From assembly GCF_048265165.1 (NCBI RefSeq), contig NZ_JBLXCD010000006.1, forward strand, positions 62,001-126,000: a stretch of DNA of 64,000 bases, read 5' to 3'. Shown here one piece after another: positions 47,954 to 57,554 of the stretch; positions within the stretch are counted from its first letter, which is position 1, and every line of letters starts with the position of its first letter. The notes under the pieces were generated by a model. It was not told the DNA's origin and did no database searches. It saw only the letters and a program-made list of their open reading frames with translations. The translations under genes and the position numbers were made by a program. This DNA comes from Oceanospirillum sp048265165 (GTDB lineage: Bacteria > Pseudomonadota > Gammaproteobacteria > Pseudomonadales > Halomonadaceae).

Positions 47954-49206
47954 TGTCTCGCGTGACTTCTGCATTTGTAGCCGCCCTGATTACTCTGGTG
48001 CTGGGTGGCTTCCTGCTGGGGATGTCTCTGACCTCAGAAGGTATCAATCTGGTTGTTGAAGCGTCTTCAACCGGCAAAATTACATTCCTGTTTGTGGGTG
48101 TTGTACTGGTCTTTCTGCTGCAGCTTTTTCGGGAGCAGGTTGGTCGTTTTACTACCAAAATGCGCAGTGATGAGCGTATGGAGCTTCCTGGCTTTTTACG
48201 TACGCCTCAGCAGCAACGTGTCTGGACGATGTTTGTGATCATCGGCCTGCTGATCTTTCCTTTCCTGAGTTCCCGTGGAGCGGTGGATATCGCTACTCTG
48301 ACTCTGATCTATGTGATGCTGGGTCTGGGGTTAAACGTGGTGGTCGGTCTGGCAGGTCTGCTGGATCTGGGTTATGTTGGCTTTTACGCTGTGGGTGCAT
48401 ACACCTACGCATTGCTGAACATGTACTTCGGTGTTTCTTTCTGGGTTGCACTGCCAATTGCCGGTGGTCTGGCTGCTCTGTTCGGCTTTCTGCTGGGCTT
48501 CCCTGTGCTGCGTTTGCGCGGAGACTATCTGGCGATTGTGACGTTGGGTTTTGGTGAGATCATCCGTATTTTGCTGAATAACTGGACAGAGCTTACGGGC
48601 GGCCCGAACGGTATCGCGCGTATTCCTAAACCGACGTTGTTTGGTCTGGAGTTCAGTCGTCGTCCGTCAGAAGAAGGTGCAACCACCTTCCATGAGTTCT
48701 TTGGTATCGGCTACAGCAGTGAATACAAAGTGATGTTCCTGTACCTGATGGCACTGGTTCTGGTTCTGATCACCGTTTATGTGATTCGTCGCCTGATTCG
48801 TATGCCGATTGGCCGCGCCTGGGAGGCCCTGCGTGAAGATGATATCGCCTGCCGTTCTTTGGGGTTGAACCCAACGTCAATTAAGTTGGGCGCGTTTACC
48901 ATTGGTGCATCTTTTGCGGGTTTTGCCGGTTCTTTCTTTGCGGCACGACAGGGCTTTATCAGTCCGGAATCCTTCACCTTTATCGAGTCAGCCATCATTC
49001 TTGCTATCGTTGTGCTCGGTGGTATGGGCTCGCAGCTGGGTGTGATTTTGGCGGCTATTGCTATGACCGTTCTGCCTGAGCTGGCCCGCGAGTTTGATGA
49101 ATACCGTATGCTGCTGTTTGGTCTGATGATGGTACTTATGATGATCTGGCGACCACAGGGTCTGCTGCCGATGAAACGTCCGCATTTGGAGCTGAAACGT
49201 GACTAA
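47953..49206 (+). CDS. livM: Branched-chain amino acid ABC transporter permease LivM
   Basis: A 417-residue permease partner of LivH. An N-terminal hydrophobic extension (two segments, about 1-75) precedes the core starting TLTLIYVMLGLGLNVVVGLAGLLDLGYVGFYAVGAYTYALL. The cytoplasmic loop AWEALREDDIACRSLGLNPTSIKL contacts the ATPase. ATG overlaps the livH stop by one base (TAATG). It is overlapped at its end by livG. Confidence 0.95.
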   Translation: MSRVTSAFVAALITLVLGGFLLGMSLTSEGINLVVEASSTGKITFLFVGVVLVFLLQLFREQVGRFTTKMRSDERMELPGFLRTPQQQRVWTMFVIIGLLIFPFLSSRGAVDIATLTLIYVMLGLGLNVVVGLAGLLDLGYVGFYAVGAYTYALLNMYFGVSFWVALPIAGGLAALFGFLLGFPVLRLRGDYLAIVTLGFGEIIRILLNNWTELTGGPNGIARIPKPTLFGLEFSRRPSEEGATTFHEFFGIGYSSEYKVMFLYLMALVLVLITVYVIRRLIRMPIGRAWEALREDDIACRSLGLNPTSIKLGAFTIGASFAGFAGSFFAARQGFISPESFTFIESAIILAIVVLGGMGSQLGVILAAIAMTVLPELAREFDEYRMLLFGLMMVLMMIWRPQGLLPMKRPHLELKRD

Positions 49207-49966
49207 TAATCTGTTAACAGTAAAAGATTTGACGATGCGCTTTGGTGGCCTGCTGGCAGTAAACGGCGTCGATCTTGAAGTAAAAGAAAAGCAAATTGTC
49301 TCTGTTATCGGTCCGAATGGTGCCGGTAAAACCACAGTTTTCAACTGTGTGAGTGGCTTTTATATTCCAACCGCAGGCTCTGTTATCTTTCAGGGCAAAG
49401 AGCTGCGGGGCAAGCCTGGCCACCTGATCGCCCGGGAGGGAATGGTACGTACTTTCCAGAACGTACGTCTGTTTAAAGAGATGACCGTGATCGAGAACCT
49501 TTTGGTTGCTCAGCATATGCATGCCGAGCATAGCCTTCTGAAAGGTTTCTTTATGACGCCAGGCTTTAAAAAGAGCGAACAGGAGCTGATGGATCGTGCC
49601 GCCCACTGGCTGGAGCGTGTCGGCCTTCTGGATTTCGCTAATCGTGAAGCCGGAAACCTGGCCTATGGTCAGCAGCGTCGTTTGGAAATCGCCCGTTGCA
49701 TGGTAACCGAGCCAAAATTACTGATGCTGGATGAACCCGCAGCAGGTTTGAACCCGAACGAAACCAAAGCACTGGATGAGCTGATTGTCCAGCTGCGGGA
49801 TGAGCAGGGTATCTCTATTCTTCTGATTGAGCACGATATGGGACTGGTCATGGGTATCTCTGACCAGATCTACGTGGTGAATCAGGGTGAACCACTGGCA
49901 GCGGGTACACCTGCTGAAATTCAGGGTAACCCTGAGGTAATCAAAGCTTATCTGGGAGAAGAGTAA
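49199..49966 (+). CDS. livG: Branched-chain amino acid ABC transporter ATPase LivG
   Basis: A 255-residue ABC ATPase. Walker A is GPNGAGKTT, the signature AYGQQRRLEIA replaces LSGGQ as usual in LivG, Walker B is LLMLDEPAAGLNP, and the switch His is in LLIEHDMG. The start is GTG at 49199, seven bases after GGAG and overlapping the livM stop by eight bases. It ends one base into livF. Confidence 0.96.
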   Translation: MTNNLLTVKDLTMRFGGLLAVNGVDLEVKEKQIVSVIGPNGAGKTTVFNCVSGFYIPTAGSVIFQGKELRGKPGHLIAREGMVRTFQNVRLFKEMTVIENLLVAQHMHAEHSLLKGFFMTPGFKKSEQELMDRAAHWLERVGLLDFANREAGNLAYGQQRRLEIARCMVTEPKLLMLDEPAAGLNPNETKALDELIVQLRDEQGISILLIEHDMGLVMGISDQIYVVNQGEPLAAGTPAEIQGNPEVIKAYLGEE

Positions 49967-50664
49967 TGCTGAGACTTGATAATGTTCATACGCACTACGG
50001 CCCCATTGAGGCTCTGCAAGGCGTATCCCTGAATGTTGAGAAGGGTGAGATTGTCACCCTGATCGGTGCTAATGGTGCAGGTAAAACCACCTTGCTAATG
50101 ACTGCCTGTGGTGATCCTCGTGCATCATCCGGCACGGTGACCTGGAAAGGCGAAGATATCACCCAGAAGGCAACTTCTGAGATTATGCGTACCGGTCTTG
50201 CTGTCGTGCCTGAAGGCCGTCGTGTTTTCTCCGGTATGACCGTTGAAGAAAACCTCGCCATGGGTGGTTTCTTTAACTATACCAATTACGAGGAACGCCT
50301 GGCTCACGTACTGGAACTGTTCCCGCGTTTGAAAGAGCGTTACAGCCAGCGTGCCGGCACCATGTCCGGTGGTGAGCAGCAGATGTTGGCTATTGGCCGT
50401 GCCATGATGAGTAATCCTGAGTTGCTGATTCTGGATGAACCCTCACTGGGTCTGGCACCAATCATCATTAACCAGATCTTCGATATCATCGATCAGCTGC
50501 GCAGCGAAGGCACCACCATCTTCCTGGTGGAGCAGAACGCAAACCAGGCGCTGAAGCTGGCCGACCGGGGTTACGTGATTGAGCATGGCAAGATCGTACT
50601 GGAAGATACCGGTGATAACCTGCTGGTGAACGAAGACGTACGTAAGGCTTATCTGGGTGGCTGA
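49966..50664 (+). CDS. livF: Branched-chain amino acid ABC transporter ATPase LivF
   Basis: A 232-residue ABC ATPase that pairs with LivG. Walker A GANGAGKTT, signature MSGGEQQMLAIGRAM, Walker B LLILDEPSLGLAP and switch VEQNANQ are present; the switch residue is Gln, not His, typical of LivF. Last gene of the operon; ATG overlaps the livG stop. A terminator-like hairpin follows. Confidence 0.96.
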   Translation: MLRLDNVHTHYGPIEALQGVSLNVEKGEIVTLIGANGAGKTTLLMTACGDPRASSGTVTWKGEDITQKATSEIMRTGLAVVPEGRRVFSGMTVEENLAMGGFFNYTNYEERLAHVLELFPRLKERYSQRAGTMSGGEQQMLAIGRAMMSNPELLILDEPSLGLAPIIINQIFDIIDQLRSEGTTIFLVEQNANQALKLADRGYVIEHGKIVLEDTGDNLLVNEDVRKAYLGG

Positions 50665-50693
50665 TCAGTTTGACGCCTAGTGTTTTAGTCTAA

Positions 50694-50731
50694 AAAGCCC
50701 CCGATGTAGATACCTGCATTGGGGGCTTTCA
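50694..50731 (+). terminator. Terminator after livF
   Basis: Stem AAAGCCCCC/GGGGGCTTT extended by an ATG/CAT pairing; the T-run is short (three T, then CAG). Confidence 0.7.
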
Positions 50732-50795
50732 GTTAGTATTGCTCCAAACTTTGACCTTATAGTAAGGCGGTGTGCAGGATGCGGCTGGGCGGCTA

Positions 50796-50845
50796 AACGA
50801 GAGCTTCTCGTTCTACTCAAACACACGGTCAGCAGTGCTGACCGT
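50796..50845 (-). terminator. Two hairpins downstream of the chemoreceptor gene
   Basis: AACGAGA/TCTCGTT (50796-50812) and the near-perfect palindrome ACGGTCAGCA-G-TGCTGACCGT (50825-50845) stand next to each other in the 258-base livF-chemoreceptor gap. On the minus strand they follow the chemoreceptor stop; T-runs are weak, so termination is only probable. The 8-mer TTCTACTC flanks the second hairpin on both sides. Confidence 0.5.
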
Positions 50846-50922
50846 TGTTTCATTCTACTCGGAAAGAAATACGGGACACCCATATTTTAACCCACTAAAA
50901 CCAGTAGCCTGATCTGTACGGT

Positions 50923-53082
50923 TTACCTATCTGCACTAACGGTGAAGCGTCCAACCAGTTGCTGCAGGGTCTGGGTGGAGTGTTTCACATGATGGGCGCT
51001 GTCTTGTAATTCATCCATAACCTGGCTCATTTCGCTGGATGCGACTTCAACCTGTCTGATGGATGAGCCGTAAAAATGACTACGTTCATGCAGCTGCGTA
51101 ATGATGCCAAACATTTGGCTAACGGCCTGGTGAAGCTCTGTGTTTTCAGTGCTGGCAGATTCAGCATCTTTAAGACGCTGATCCACTTCTTTTACACCTT
51201 CTTCCATAAAGTTTACAGCGGCACGTGTTTCATCCTGTAGGCTGGATACAGTAGCCTGAATTTCCGATGCGGCTTCAGCAGTGCGGCTGGCCAGTGAACG
51301 AACTTCATCCGCAACCACGGCAAATCCGCGGCCAGCTTCTCCCGCACGAGCGGCTTCAATGGCCGCATTTAGCGCCAGCAGGTTCGTCTGGCTGGTGATA
51401 TCAGTAATCATAGAGACAATATCACCGATCTCTTTCATCCGGCTATCAAGCTTCTGTACCCGCGCCCCAGTGGTATCAACCACCTTACGAATGCTTAACG
51501 TGCCTGTACGTGCAGCCTCAAACTGTTCGCGGGCACTTTCGACCACCTCATCCATTGCGTTTTTCATGGTTTGTGCGGTTTCTGAGGCTTGATTGATCTC
51601 ACCCAACTGATCTTCAACCAGGGTCAGCATTTTGCCGACAACCTCATTTACTTCCCGGCTGGTTTGACTGGCCTCCTGGGTACGGGTCAGCATCGTCTCG
51701 TTATTGTTTTGTACTGCGCCTGTGGTATGAATTACTTGGCCCATAATGCCGTCCAGACTGTCCATAAAACTGTTAATCCAGCGTCCCATGCTGCCACTTT
51801 CATCCTGCGCCATGTTTTCAGTATTCAGCCGCTGTTTCAGATTACCCTCACCTTCTGCAATGGTACGGATGATCTGTGTGGTTTTACGTAAACGTTCTGC
51901 AACACGTTTAGGGCCTGTATTAGCAAAAATCCAGGCAGAAACAGCCAGCATTAATCCATTCAACATTAAAGTTGGCAGTAAACCAAAAGGTGAAAAGTGC
52001 TGTGACAGAGTGGTGGTTACCATCAGCGCGATGACCGTCAACAGATAGGTCTTCATAAGGCTTACACTGATTGAGCGACGGCGATACACTTCTTCTAAGT
52101 CACCTTCACACATCATTCCCCAGCGATCCGGTGAGCCGGGTAATTGAAAAGTGACACCCTTGCCAATGACCGGGATATGGCGGTAATCGGAATAACCTGG
52201 GTAGGTAATAAAGAGATTGCTGCCGTTCTTAATGGTTTCTCGTACCCCGGGGTGCAACTCGCCTGTTGCAGGATCGGTAAACCTTAGCTCCAGCTCGGTA
52301 TGGCTCTTTACGCTCACTGTACCCCACTCGGTGTGAATGCCTTGCTTTAGATTTTCACCATGAGAAAAGGTGCTGTCTTCAAAGCGGGACCGGGATAAAG
52401 CCGTACCCGGTTGCACACGGTTATCGAATCCGGCCTTAACCATAAAAATATAATTATCACCAGACTCAGGATAAACGTGACCTGCTTCCCGCTGGATCAG
52501 ATCACCAATAACATCGTTGGGAACGCGGCCTGCAATACAGCCAATCACTTTACCTTTGTGTACCAACGGCTGATAAAACATCAGGGTAACTGCGTCATGG
52601 AAACTGGATGTAGAAGCGCCTAGCTCCAAAGTGACCGGATCTGTATAAGGGCCATGAAGAAATGGTTTTTTTAAACCTTCTTGTAACGCTTGGGTTAATA
52701 ATTCACCGCTGTGCATCTGACCTATACGTTCTGCATGAGTGGAGGTTAAAAGCTTGCCTTCACCATCAACGATAAAAAGCTCAGAAAAATCACCAACCTG
52801 ATCTTTTCGTCTGAGTAGTAAGTCCAACCATTGAGAGGAATCCGCCTCCGCACACTGAGCCGCCAGCTCATCTAAATTCTGCCAGTGGCTGGAGGCCCAC
52901 TGCTGCAAAATCTCGACACGAGTAGAAGCGATACCTTCAAAAATCTGCTCAATCACCGGATACAACTGACGATTCAGGAAGCAAGACCAGCCTAATTGCA
53001 ATTTACCATTGCTGCCAAAAATGGGCAGCCAGCGTTTTTCTGCTGCAGACAGGTTCATTTTATGGCTGATTAGTTGTTTCAT
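50923..53082 (-). CDS. Methyl-accepting chemotaxis protein with N-terminal Cache-like sensor and internal two-helix membrane hairpin
   Basis: A 719-residue chemoreceptor. Residues about 30-330 form a Cache-like sensor (FIVDGEGKLLTST, FYQPLVHKGKVIGCIAGRVPNDVIGDLI). Two hydrophobic segments follow (about 343-360 and 367-389), then a HAMP-like linker and the signalling domain with the hairpin tip DITSQTNLLALNAAIEAARAGEAGRGFAVVADEVRSLA. There is no hydrophobic segment before the sensor, so sensor and signalling domains would be on the same, cytoplasmic, side. The ATG at 53082 follows GGAGA; the 53109 alternative does not. Confidence 0.92.
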   Translation of the reverse strand: MKQLISHKMNLSAAEKRWLPIFGSNGKLQLGWSCFLNRQLYPVIEQIFEGIASTRVEILQQWASSHWQNLDELAAQCAEADSSQWLDLLLRRKDQVGDFSELFIVDGEGKLLTSTHAERIGQMHSGELLTQALQEGLKKPFLHGPYTDPVTLELGASTSSFHDAVTLMFYQPLVHKGKVIGCIAGRVPNDVIGDLIQREAGHVYPESGDNYIFMVKAGFDNRVQPGTALSRSRFEDSTFSHGENLKQGIHTEWGTVSVKSHTELELRFTDPATGELHPGVRETIKNGSNLFITYPGYSDYRHIPVIGKGVTFQLPGSPDRWGMMCEGDLEEVYRRRSISVSLMKTYLLTVIALMVTTTLSQHFSPFGLLPTLMLNGLMLAVSAWIFANTGPKRVAERLRKTTQIIRTIAEGEGNLKQRLNTENMAQDESGSMGRWINSFMDSLDGIMGQVIHTTGAVQNNNETMLTRTQEASQTSREVNEVVGKMLTLVEDQLGEINQASETAQTMKNAMDEVVESAREQFEAARTGTLSIRKVVDTTGARVQKLDSRMKEIGDIVSMITDITSQTNLLALNAAIEAARAGEAGRGFAVVADEVRSLASRTAEAASEIQATVSSLQDETRAAVNFMEEGVKEVDQRLKDAESASTENTELHQAVSQMFGIITQLHERSHFYGSSIRQVEVASSEMSQVMDELQDSAHHVKHSTQTLQQLVGRFTVSADR

Positions 53083-53701
53083 CGGCAATCTCCATCGCAC
53101 GTGGGTCAAAAAACTTGGAAGTCTTGATAGATATTTTTATTTGATTTGAATCAACACATTAAAATTCATGCAAGAAGTGCACTATGAAAAAATTAATTAT
53201 TTTAAAACAGTGTGTTACCTATGATTTAGCAAAAAAAAACAGCAGAAACCGCACCGGTATAGTGCGGGCGGTGTATTGATGGAGCACCATAAGTGTGCGT
53301 AGAACTTTGCAAGACGATGCCAGTAAAATGCGGTAAAGATGCCAGCAGCGTAAAGATTGCCACCAGGTATAGGGCGTAGCGGTTGCGTTGCCCTAAGTGT
53401 TATTTATAACGTGTCGAAAAGTTTAGTGTTTTTGACGCGTTTTTCTCGCAAAAACTGGGCATAGGTTTGCGTTTGGCTGAAGATTATCTAACGGCGATGT
53501 ATCACGATGAGGCACTAGGCTGTCGTGCGGTAAGGTAGTTCAGAAAGCTACAGGCTATTGTCAGGTAGGGCCAACGGAGTAGGTTAACCGGTTAATATAC
53601 AAATTATGGATGTCCCTAATTATTCAAATTAATTCGGATTAAATTATGGGTGTCCCAAATTAATTCAAAAGGGTAAACATTCCCGTATTAAGGATAAAGC
53701 A
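53083..53701. other. Long intergenic region with a tandem repeat
   Basis: About 620 bases with no credible gene. The chemoreceptor promoter must be at its left side. The right end contains two copies of a roughly 30-base element 40 bp apart (listed separately). The middle shows no protein similarity that I could read and may be decayed sequence. Confidence 0.5.
53601..53670. repeat. Two tandem copies of a 30-base element with a TATGG(A/G)TGTCCC core
   Basis: AAATTATGGATGTCCC...AATT starts at 53601 and AAATTATGGGTGTCCC...AATT at 53641, exactly 40 bp apart and differing at two of the first twenty positions. The right copy ends about 30 bases before the DUF808 gene. Sequence of this kind is not explained by a promoter or terminator; a dispersed intergenic repeat is possible. 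Confidence 0.7.
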
Positions 53702-54637
53702 ATGGCAGGCTCCAGTTTTTTCGCATTAATTGATGATATTGCAACGCTGCTGGATGATGTGGCCAGCATGACTAAAATTGCCGCCCGGAAAACCGCTGGG
53801 GTATTGGGGGATGACTTAGCCCTTAATGCAGAGCAGGTTTCCGGGGTTAAGGCAGATAGGGAGCTGCCTGTTATATGGGCAGTGGCTAAAGGCTCTTTGC
53901 TGAATAAGATGATTCTGATCCCCGCGGCCCTGGTTATCAGTTATTTTATGCCTTGGCTGATAACACCCTTACTGATGCTTGGTGGGATGTTTCTCTGTTT
54001 TGAGGGGTTTGAGAAAGTATTTCACGCCCTGTTCCAGTCAAAAGCGTCAAAAGAGCTCCATCTCAGGACGCTTAAAACAGCCATAGAAAATAGTGAGCTG
54101 GATATCCTTGCGTTTGAAAAAGAGAAAATAAAAGGTGCCATAAGAACCGATTTTATCCTATCGGCTGAGATTATCGCGATCACTTTAGGTACCGTGGCTA
54201 CGGCATCTCTGCTTACTCAGTTGTCTGTACTTATCGGCCTTGCTTTTCTGATTACAGCCGGTGTCTATGGGCTCGTAGCAGGGATCGTGCGTTTGGATGA
54301 TATGGGGCTTTACCTGCTGCGCAACCCTGATAGTGGCCGCTTTCAGAAAGTGTTAGGCCGGAGCATTCTGACCGCAGCCCCTAAATTGATGCGGGGGCTG
54401 TCGGTTATCGGCACCATCGCCATGTTTATGGTTGGTGGAGGTATTCTTGTTCACGGACTGCCTTTTTTACACCATCTGATCGAGCAGGTGACTACGGCAT
54501 CGGGGCCTCTGTTTATCGGTGGGCTGCCGATTTTGCTGGAGGCGCTGAGCGGCTTGATTGCCGGAGGTCTTGTGTTTGTGGTGGTGGTCATGATCAAGGC
54601 TATTATTCCTAATCGAAAAGAGGTTGAGCGGGGCTAG
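53702..54637 (+). CDS. DUF808 (YedI-like) inner-membrane protein
   Basis: A 311-residue membrane protein. MAGSSFFALIDDIATLLDDVASMTKIAARKTAGVLGDDLALNA is the typical DUF808 start, and about seven hydrophobic segments follow, with ITPLLMLGGMFLCFEGFEKV conserved. Function is unknown in this family. AAGGATAAAGC precedes the ATG. It may be expressed with the 100-residue gene 141 bases downstream. Confidence 0.92.
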   Translation: MAGSSFFALIDDIATLLDDVASMTKIAARKTAGVLGDDLALNAEQVSGVKADRELPVIWAVAKGSLLNKMILIPAALVISYFMPWLITPLLMLGGMFLCFEGFEKVFHALFQSKASKELHLRTLKTAIENSELDILAFEKEKIKGAIRTDFILSAEIIAITLGTVATASLLTQLSVLIGLAFLITAGVYGLVAGIVRLDDMGLYLLRNPDSGRFQKVLGRSILTAAPKLMRGLSVIGTIAMFMVGGGILVHGLPFLHHLIEQVTTASGPLFIGGLPILLEALSGLIAGGLVFVVVVMIKAIIPNRKEVERG

Positions 54638-54778
54638 AGGGTATCGTCCCTCCGGTTTCATGACTCTGACAGGGGGCAACCCCATTGGCATTCGATAGTT
54701 TTAAGGGTGTAAACCTGCTGGACAGGCACCCTTTAACCGGCTTCCCGCGATACGCTTTCTTCTGAGGTTACTGCGACT

Positions 54779-55081
54779 ATGCGCAAAACGGACAAGAAAA
54801 CCGATAACCAGATTCGCCTCTTGCTGACGGATATCTGTGAAGACTTTATGAAAGAGTTTGACGGTTTTCAGTGGCTGACCCACGAGGCTGATTACAGGCG
54901 CTTTCCGGAGACGCTGAAGATTACACTGGTATTTGATCGTGGGGATAGTCTGGATGACTTTTTGCAATCTGGTGCCCGAAATGAGCTGATGTTTATGATT
55001 CAGCAGGAGTTGAGTCGTATTCCGGTCAAGCTACCGTGTGTCGAGGATCATATCGCATATGCTACGGAGCAGAAGGGGTAG
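54779..55081 (+). CDS. Small conserved protein of unknown function
   Basis: A 100-residue soluble protein starting MRKTDKKTDNQIRLLLTDICEDFMKEFDGFQWLTH, then FPETLKITLVFDRGDSLDDFL. Similar proteins occur in Pseudomonas and Shewanella, sometimes misnamed Fis-family regulators, but I see no helix-turn-helix. An AGGTTACTGCGACT lies upstream of the ATG, with weak ribosome-binding character. Confidence 0.7.
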   Translation: MRKTDKKTDNQIRLLLTDICEDFMKEFDGFQWLTHEADYRRFPETLKITLVFDRGDSLDDFLQSGARNELMFMIQQELSRIPVKLPCVEDHIAYATEQKG

Positions 55082-55425
55082 CCAGTCAGCCTCTCAGACA
55101 GGCGGAGCTATTGTGTAACGCGCAGACGCTCTACTTCTGCAAGGATGCATAGGCTATGAGCATTCATTATCACTTACAAGTAGAGTGTTAATTCTTGAGT
55201 CCCCTTGTAGGGTATTAACTTTCATTGTATCTAATTCTTAAGATTACAATTTTGAATAGCAGGATTACTAATTTTTATTTTAGAGATCTCTTAATATTTT
55301 TTTCAGGCGCGATTAAAAATCATGCTGAGTTTTTCCATGAAAAATATGAAAAAATAGCGATTTTCTCTAAAAAAAGGAATATAGTTTTTGAGGTGTCGAT
55401 TACTGACGGAATGGGATTAACCGCT
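55082..55425. other. Intergenic, AT-rich region upstream of the second chemoreceptor
   Basis: A 344-base stretch, sharply more AT-rich from about 55150. The chemoreceptor frame stays open to 55225, but the upstream part (hydrophobic and Lys/Phe-rich) looks non-coding. No promoter was assigned. Confidence 0.45.
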
Positions 55426-57309
55426 ATGAGTGCTAAATTAAAACTATTAATCTATATAGGCACCTTGTTTGTTGTCGCTATATTGATTGTGTCAATCACT
55501 GGCTATCTGAATTTCAAATCAGCTTCTGTTTTCAGTGCTACAAAAAAATTGGAGATAGAATCTTTCTTAATATCTAATGCGCTGGAGCAGCGTGTTCAGC
55601 GCTATTTCGATAGCCTCAATCTTATCGGTAGTGATTTGCCTATCGATAAAGATGGGAATATTGATGTTGATATAGTAGTGAAAAAACTAAAAGAGACAAC
55701 CAAAGCTCTTGATGTTGTAGCAACAGTTGTAGCACTCGAAAGTGGACGAACGTTCATTGCAACCGGTGAAATAGCTGACTTTAACGCGAAAGATCTCGGA
55801 CGAGAATGGTATGAGAGGATTTTCGCTGGAGAAAAGCAAATTATTACCAAACCATACAGAACTGCTGATACCGGCGAGCTCGTAATGGCATTTGCTGTTC
55901 CTGTCATGCGAGATAATAAAATTGCTGCGACCTTACTGATTAATACAAAAGTCCTGGGTATCACGCAGTTTGCACAGAGCCTTTCAGAAGAAAATCAGCT
56001 TATTGTCAGTCGTTCTGATGGTTTTATTCTTGCTGCCCCTGAAGCTGATAAAATTGGTGAAAACTTATTTGAACTTCAGCCTTCGTATAAAGCTTATAAA
56101 GATAAAGCAAGTAGTGAACATCGCTATAAATACGCGGGTGAAGAATATGTAGTTAACAGCGCCCGCATTGCGTCTTTAGGTTGGAGTGTTTGGACTCTGG
56201 ATACAACCCGTCACATAAATGCACCTTCAAGTGCTAACCTGGTTGAAGGTTTGACATTCTCTATTGTTCTTATTTTGGTTGCATTAGGTGTTGTTTATTT
56301 TCTTGTTATGAAACTAATGTATGAACCTATCGGTGGTGAGCCAAAAGAAATCGAAGAGCTGGTAAAGCGTGTTGCAAATGGTGACTTAACACTGCAGGTA
56401 TCTGAGACTGGAAAAGAAACAGGCATCTATGCAGCAACAATTTTGATGATTAATAATCTGAAGTCCATCATCAGAAATATTAATGAAGCTACGGACCAAC
56501 TCAAAGCGTCGTCCGACAAAGTGACCATTGCTGCTGAAAAAACAAACAATAGCTCTGAGACACAAAGTATCCAGTTGGAAAATACTTCTACAGCTATGAA
56601 TGAAATGACCATGACAGTTGAGGAAGTTGCGCGTAATGCATCACAAGCCTCAACCGCCGCAAAAGAAGCAAATGAGTACTCTGAGCAAGGTATTAATGTT
56701 GTTAAAGAGATGAACGATAATATCTCGACCCTACTATCTGGTCTTGAGAAAGTAATGGTCGTTACCACGAAACTTGAAAAAGAAACTCAGGGTATTGGCT
56801 CCATTTTAGAAGTCATCGATGCCATTTCTGAACAAACCAATTTATTAGCTTTGAACGCAGCAATTGAGGCTGCAAGGGCTGGGGAGCATGGCCGGGGCTT
56901 TGCTGTTGTTGCTGACGAGGTTCGTAGCCTGGCAAACCGTACGAAAGAAAGTACTAATGAAATACAAAGCTTAATCAGTAGTCTTCAGAATGAAGCTCAG
57001 CGTTCAGTTGACCTCATGCATAGTAATATAGAAGATGCAAGAACAACTGCTGGGAAATCTGATGCTGCAGATAAAGCGCTTCAATCAATTATAGAGTCTG
57101 TCTCTGTGATAGAGAATATGAATGCTCAGATTGCAACGGCGGCTGAGGAGCAAACTCATGTAGCATCGGAGATTAACGTCAATATTGTTGAAATTAATGA
57201 CCTCGCAAAAATGACCTATGAGAGCTCTAATAGCAACAAAGATATGGCATCTGATCTGCAGAATTTGGCACTAACCCTGGATAAATCAGTTGATGTCTTT
57301 AAATTATAG
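55426..57309 (+). CDS. Methyl-accepting chemotaxis protein with periplasmic dCache sensor
   Basis: A 627-residue classical chemoreceptor. TM1 is LLIYIGTLFVVAILIVSITGYL (about 6-28), a dCache domain follows (about 35-265, with FNAKDLGREWYERIFAGEKQ and VMAFAVPVMRDNKIAATLLI), TM2 is near 275-295, then HAMP and the signalling domain with DAISEQTNLLALNAAIEAARAGEHGRGFAVVADEVRSLANRTKEST. The ATG at 55426 places TM1 at the N-terminus; upstream frame to 55225 is probably non-coding. Base composition is notably AT-rich compared with neighbours, suggesting transfer. Confidence 0.92.
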   Translation: MSAKLKLLIYIGTLFVVAILIVSITGYLNFKSASVFSATKKLEIESFLISNALEQRVQRYFDSLNLIGSDLPIDKDGNIDVDIVVKKLKETTKALDVVATVVALESGRTFIATGEIADFNAKDLGREWYERIFAGEKQIITKPYRTADTGELVMAFAVPVMRDNKIAATLLINTKVLGITQFAQSLSEENQLIVSRSDGFILAAPEADKIGENLFELQPSYKAYKDKASSEHRYKYAGEEYVVNSARIASLGWSVWTLDTTRHINAPSSANLVEGLTFSIVLILVALGVVYFLVMKLMYEPIGGEPKEIEELVKRVANGDLTLQVSETGKETGIYAATILMINNLKSIIRNINEATDQLKASSDKVTIAAEKTNNSSETQSIQLENTSTAMNEMTMTVEEVARNASQASTAAKEANEYSEQGINVVKEMNDNISTLLSGLEKVMVVTTKLEKETQGIGSILEVIDAISEQTNLLALNAAIEAARAGEHGRGFAVVADEVRSLANRTKESTNEIQSLISSLQNEAQRSVDLMHSNIEDARTTAGKSDAADKALQSIIESVSVIENMNAQIATAAEEQTHVASEINVNIVEINDLAKMTYESSNSNKDMASDLQNLALTLDKSVDVFKL

Positions 57310-57490
57310 TGCTTAAAGTCAATATGATGATATGAGGCTCTGCTTGGTGGTATTTTCTCCATGATGCCTGAAGAGAAAGTGGCAGCAATATAAAACGAGC
57401 TTTGCCGCGCCAGGTGTCCATTACCAGTGAATCTGTAGAGGTTTAAGCATCGCTCGCCTTTTGTAAGGCGAATATTTAAGCCCCAAAATA

Positions 57491-57516
57491 TCATTCCCAC
57501 ATAGCTGTGGGAATGA
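57491..57516 (-). terminator. Terminator-like hairpin after the SDR gene
   Basis: Stem TCATTCCCACA/TGTGGGAATGA with a 4-base loop; the minus-strand tail is ATATTTTG. It follows the SDR stop on that strand by about 40 bases. Confidence 0.65.
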
Positions 57517-57554
57517 TGTTGAGGTCTAACGTTTCGTTATATGCTAAACCTGCT

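Noticed and set aside
55225..55425. N-terminal extension of the second chemoreceptor
   Set aside because: The extra 67 residues would place a non-family, Phe/Lys-rich stretch before TM1; the ATG at 55426 gives the normal chemoreceptor N-terminus.
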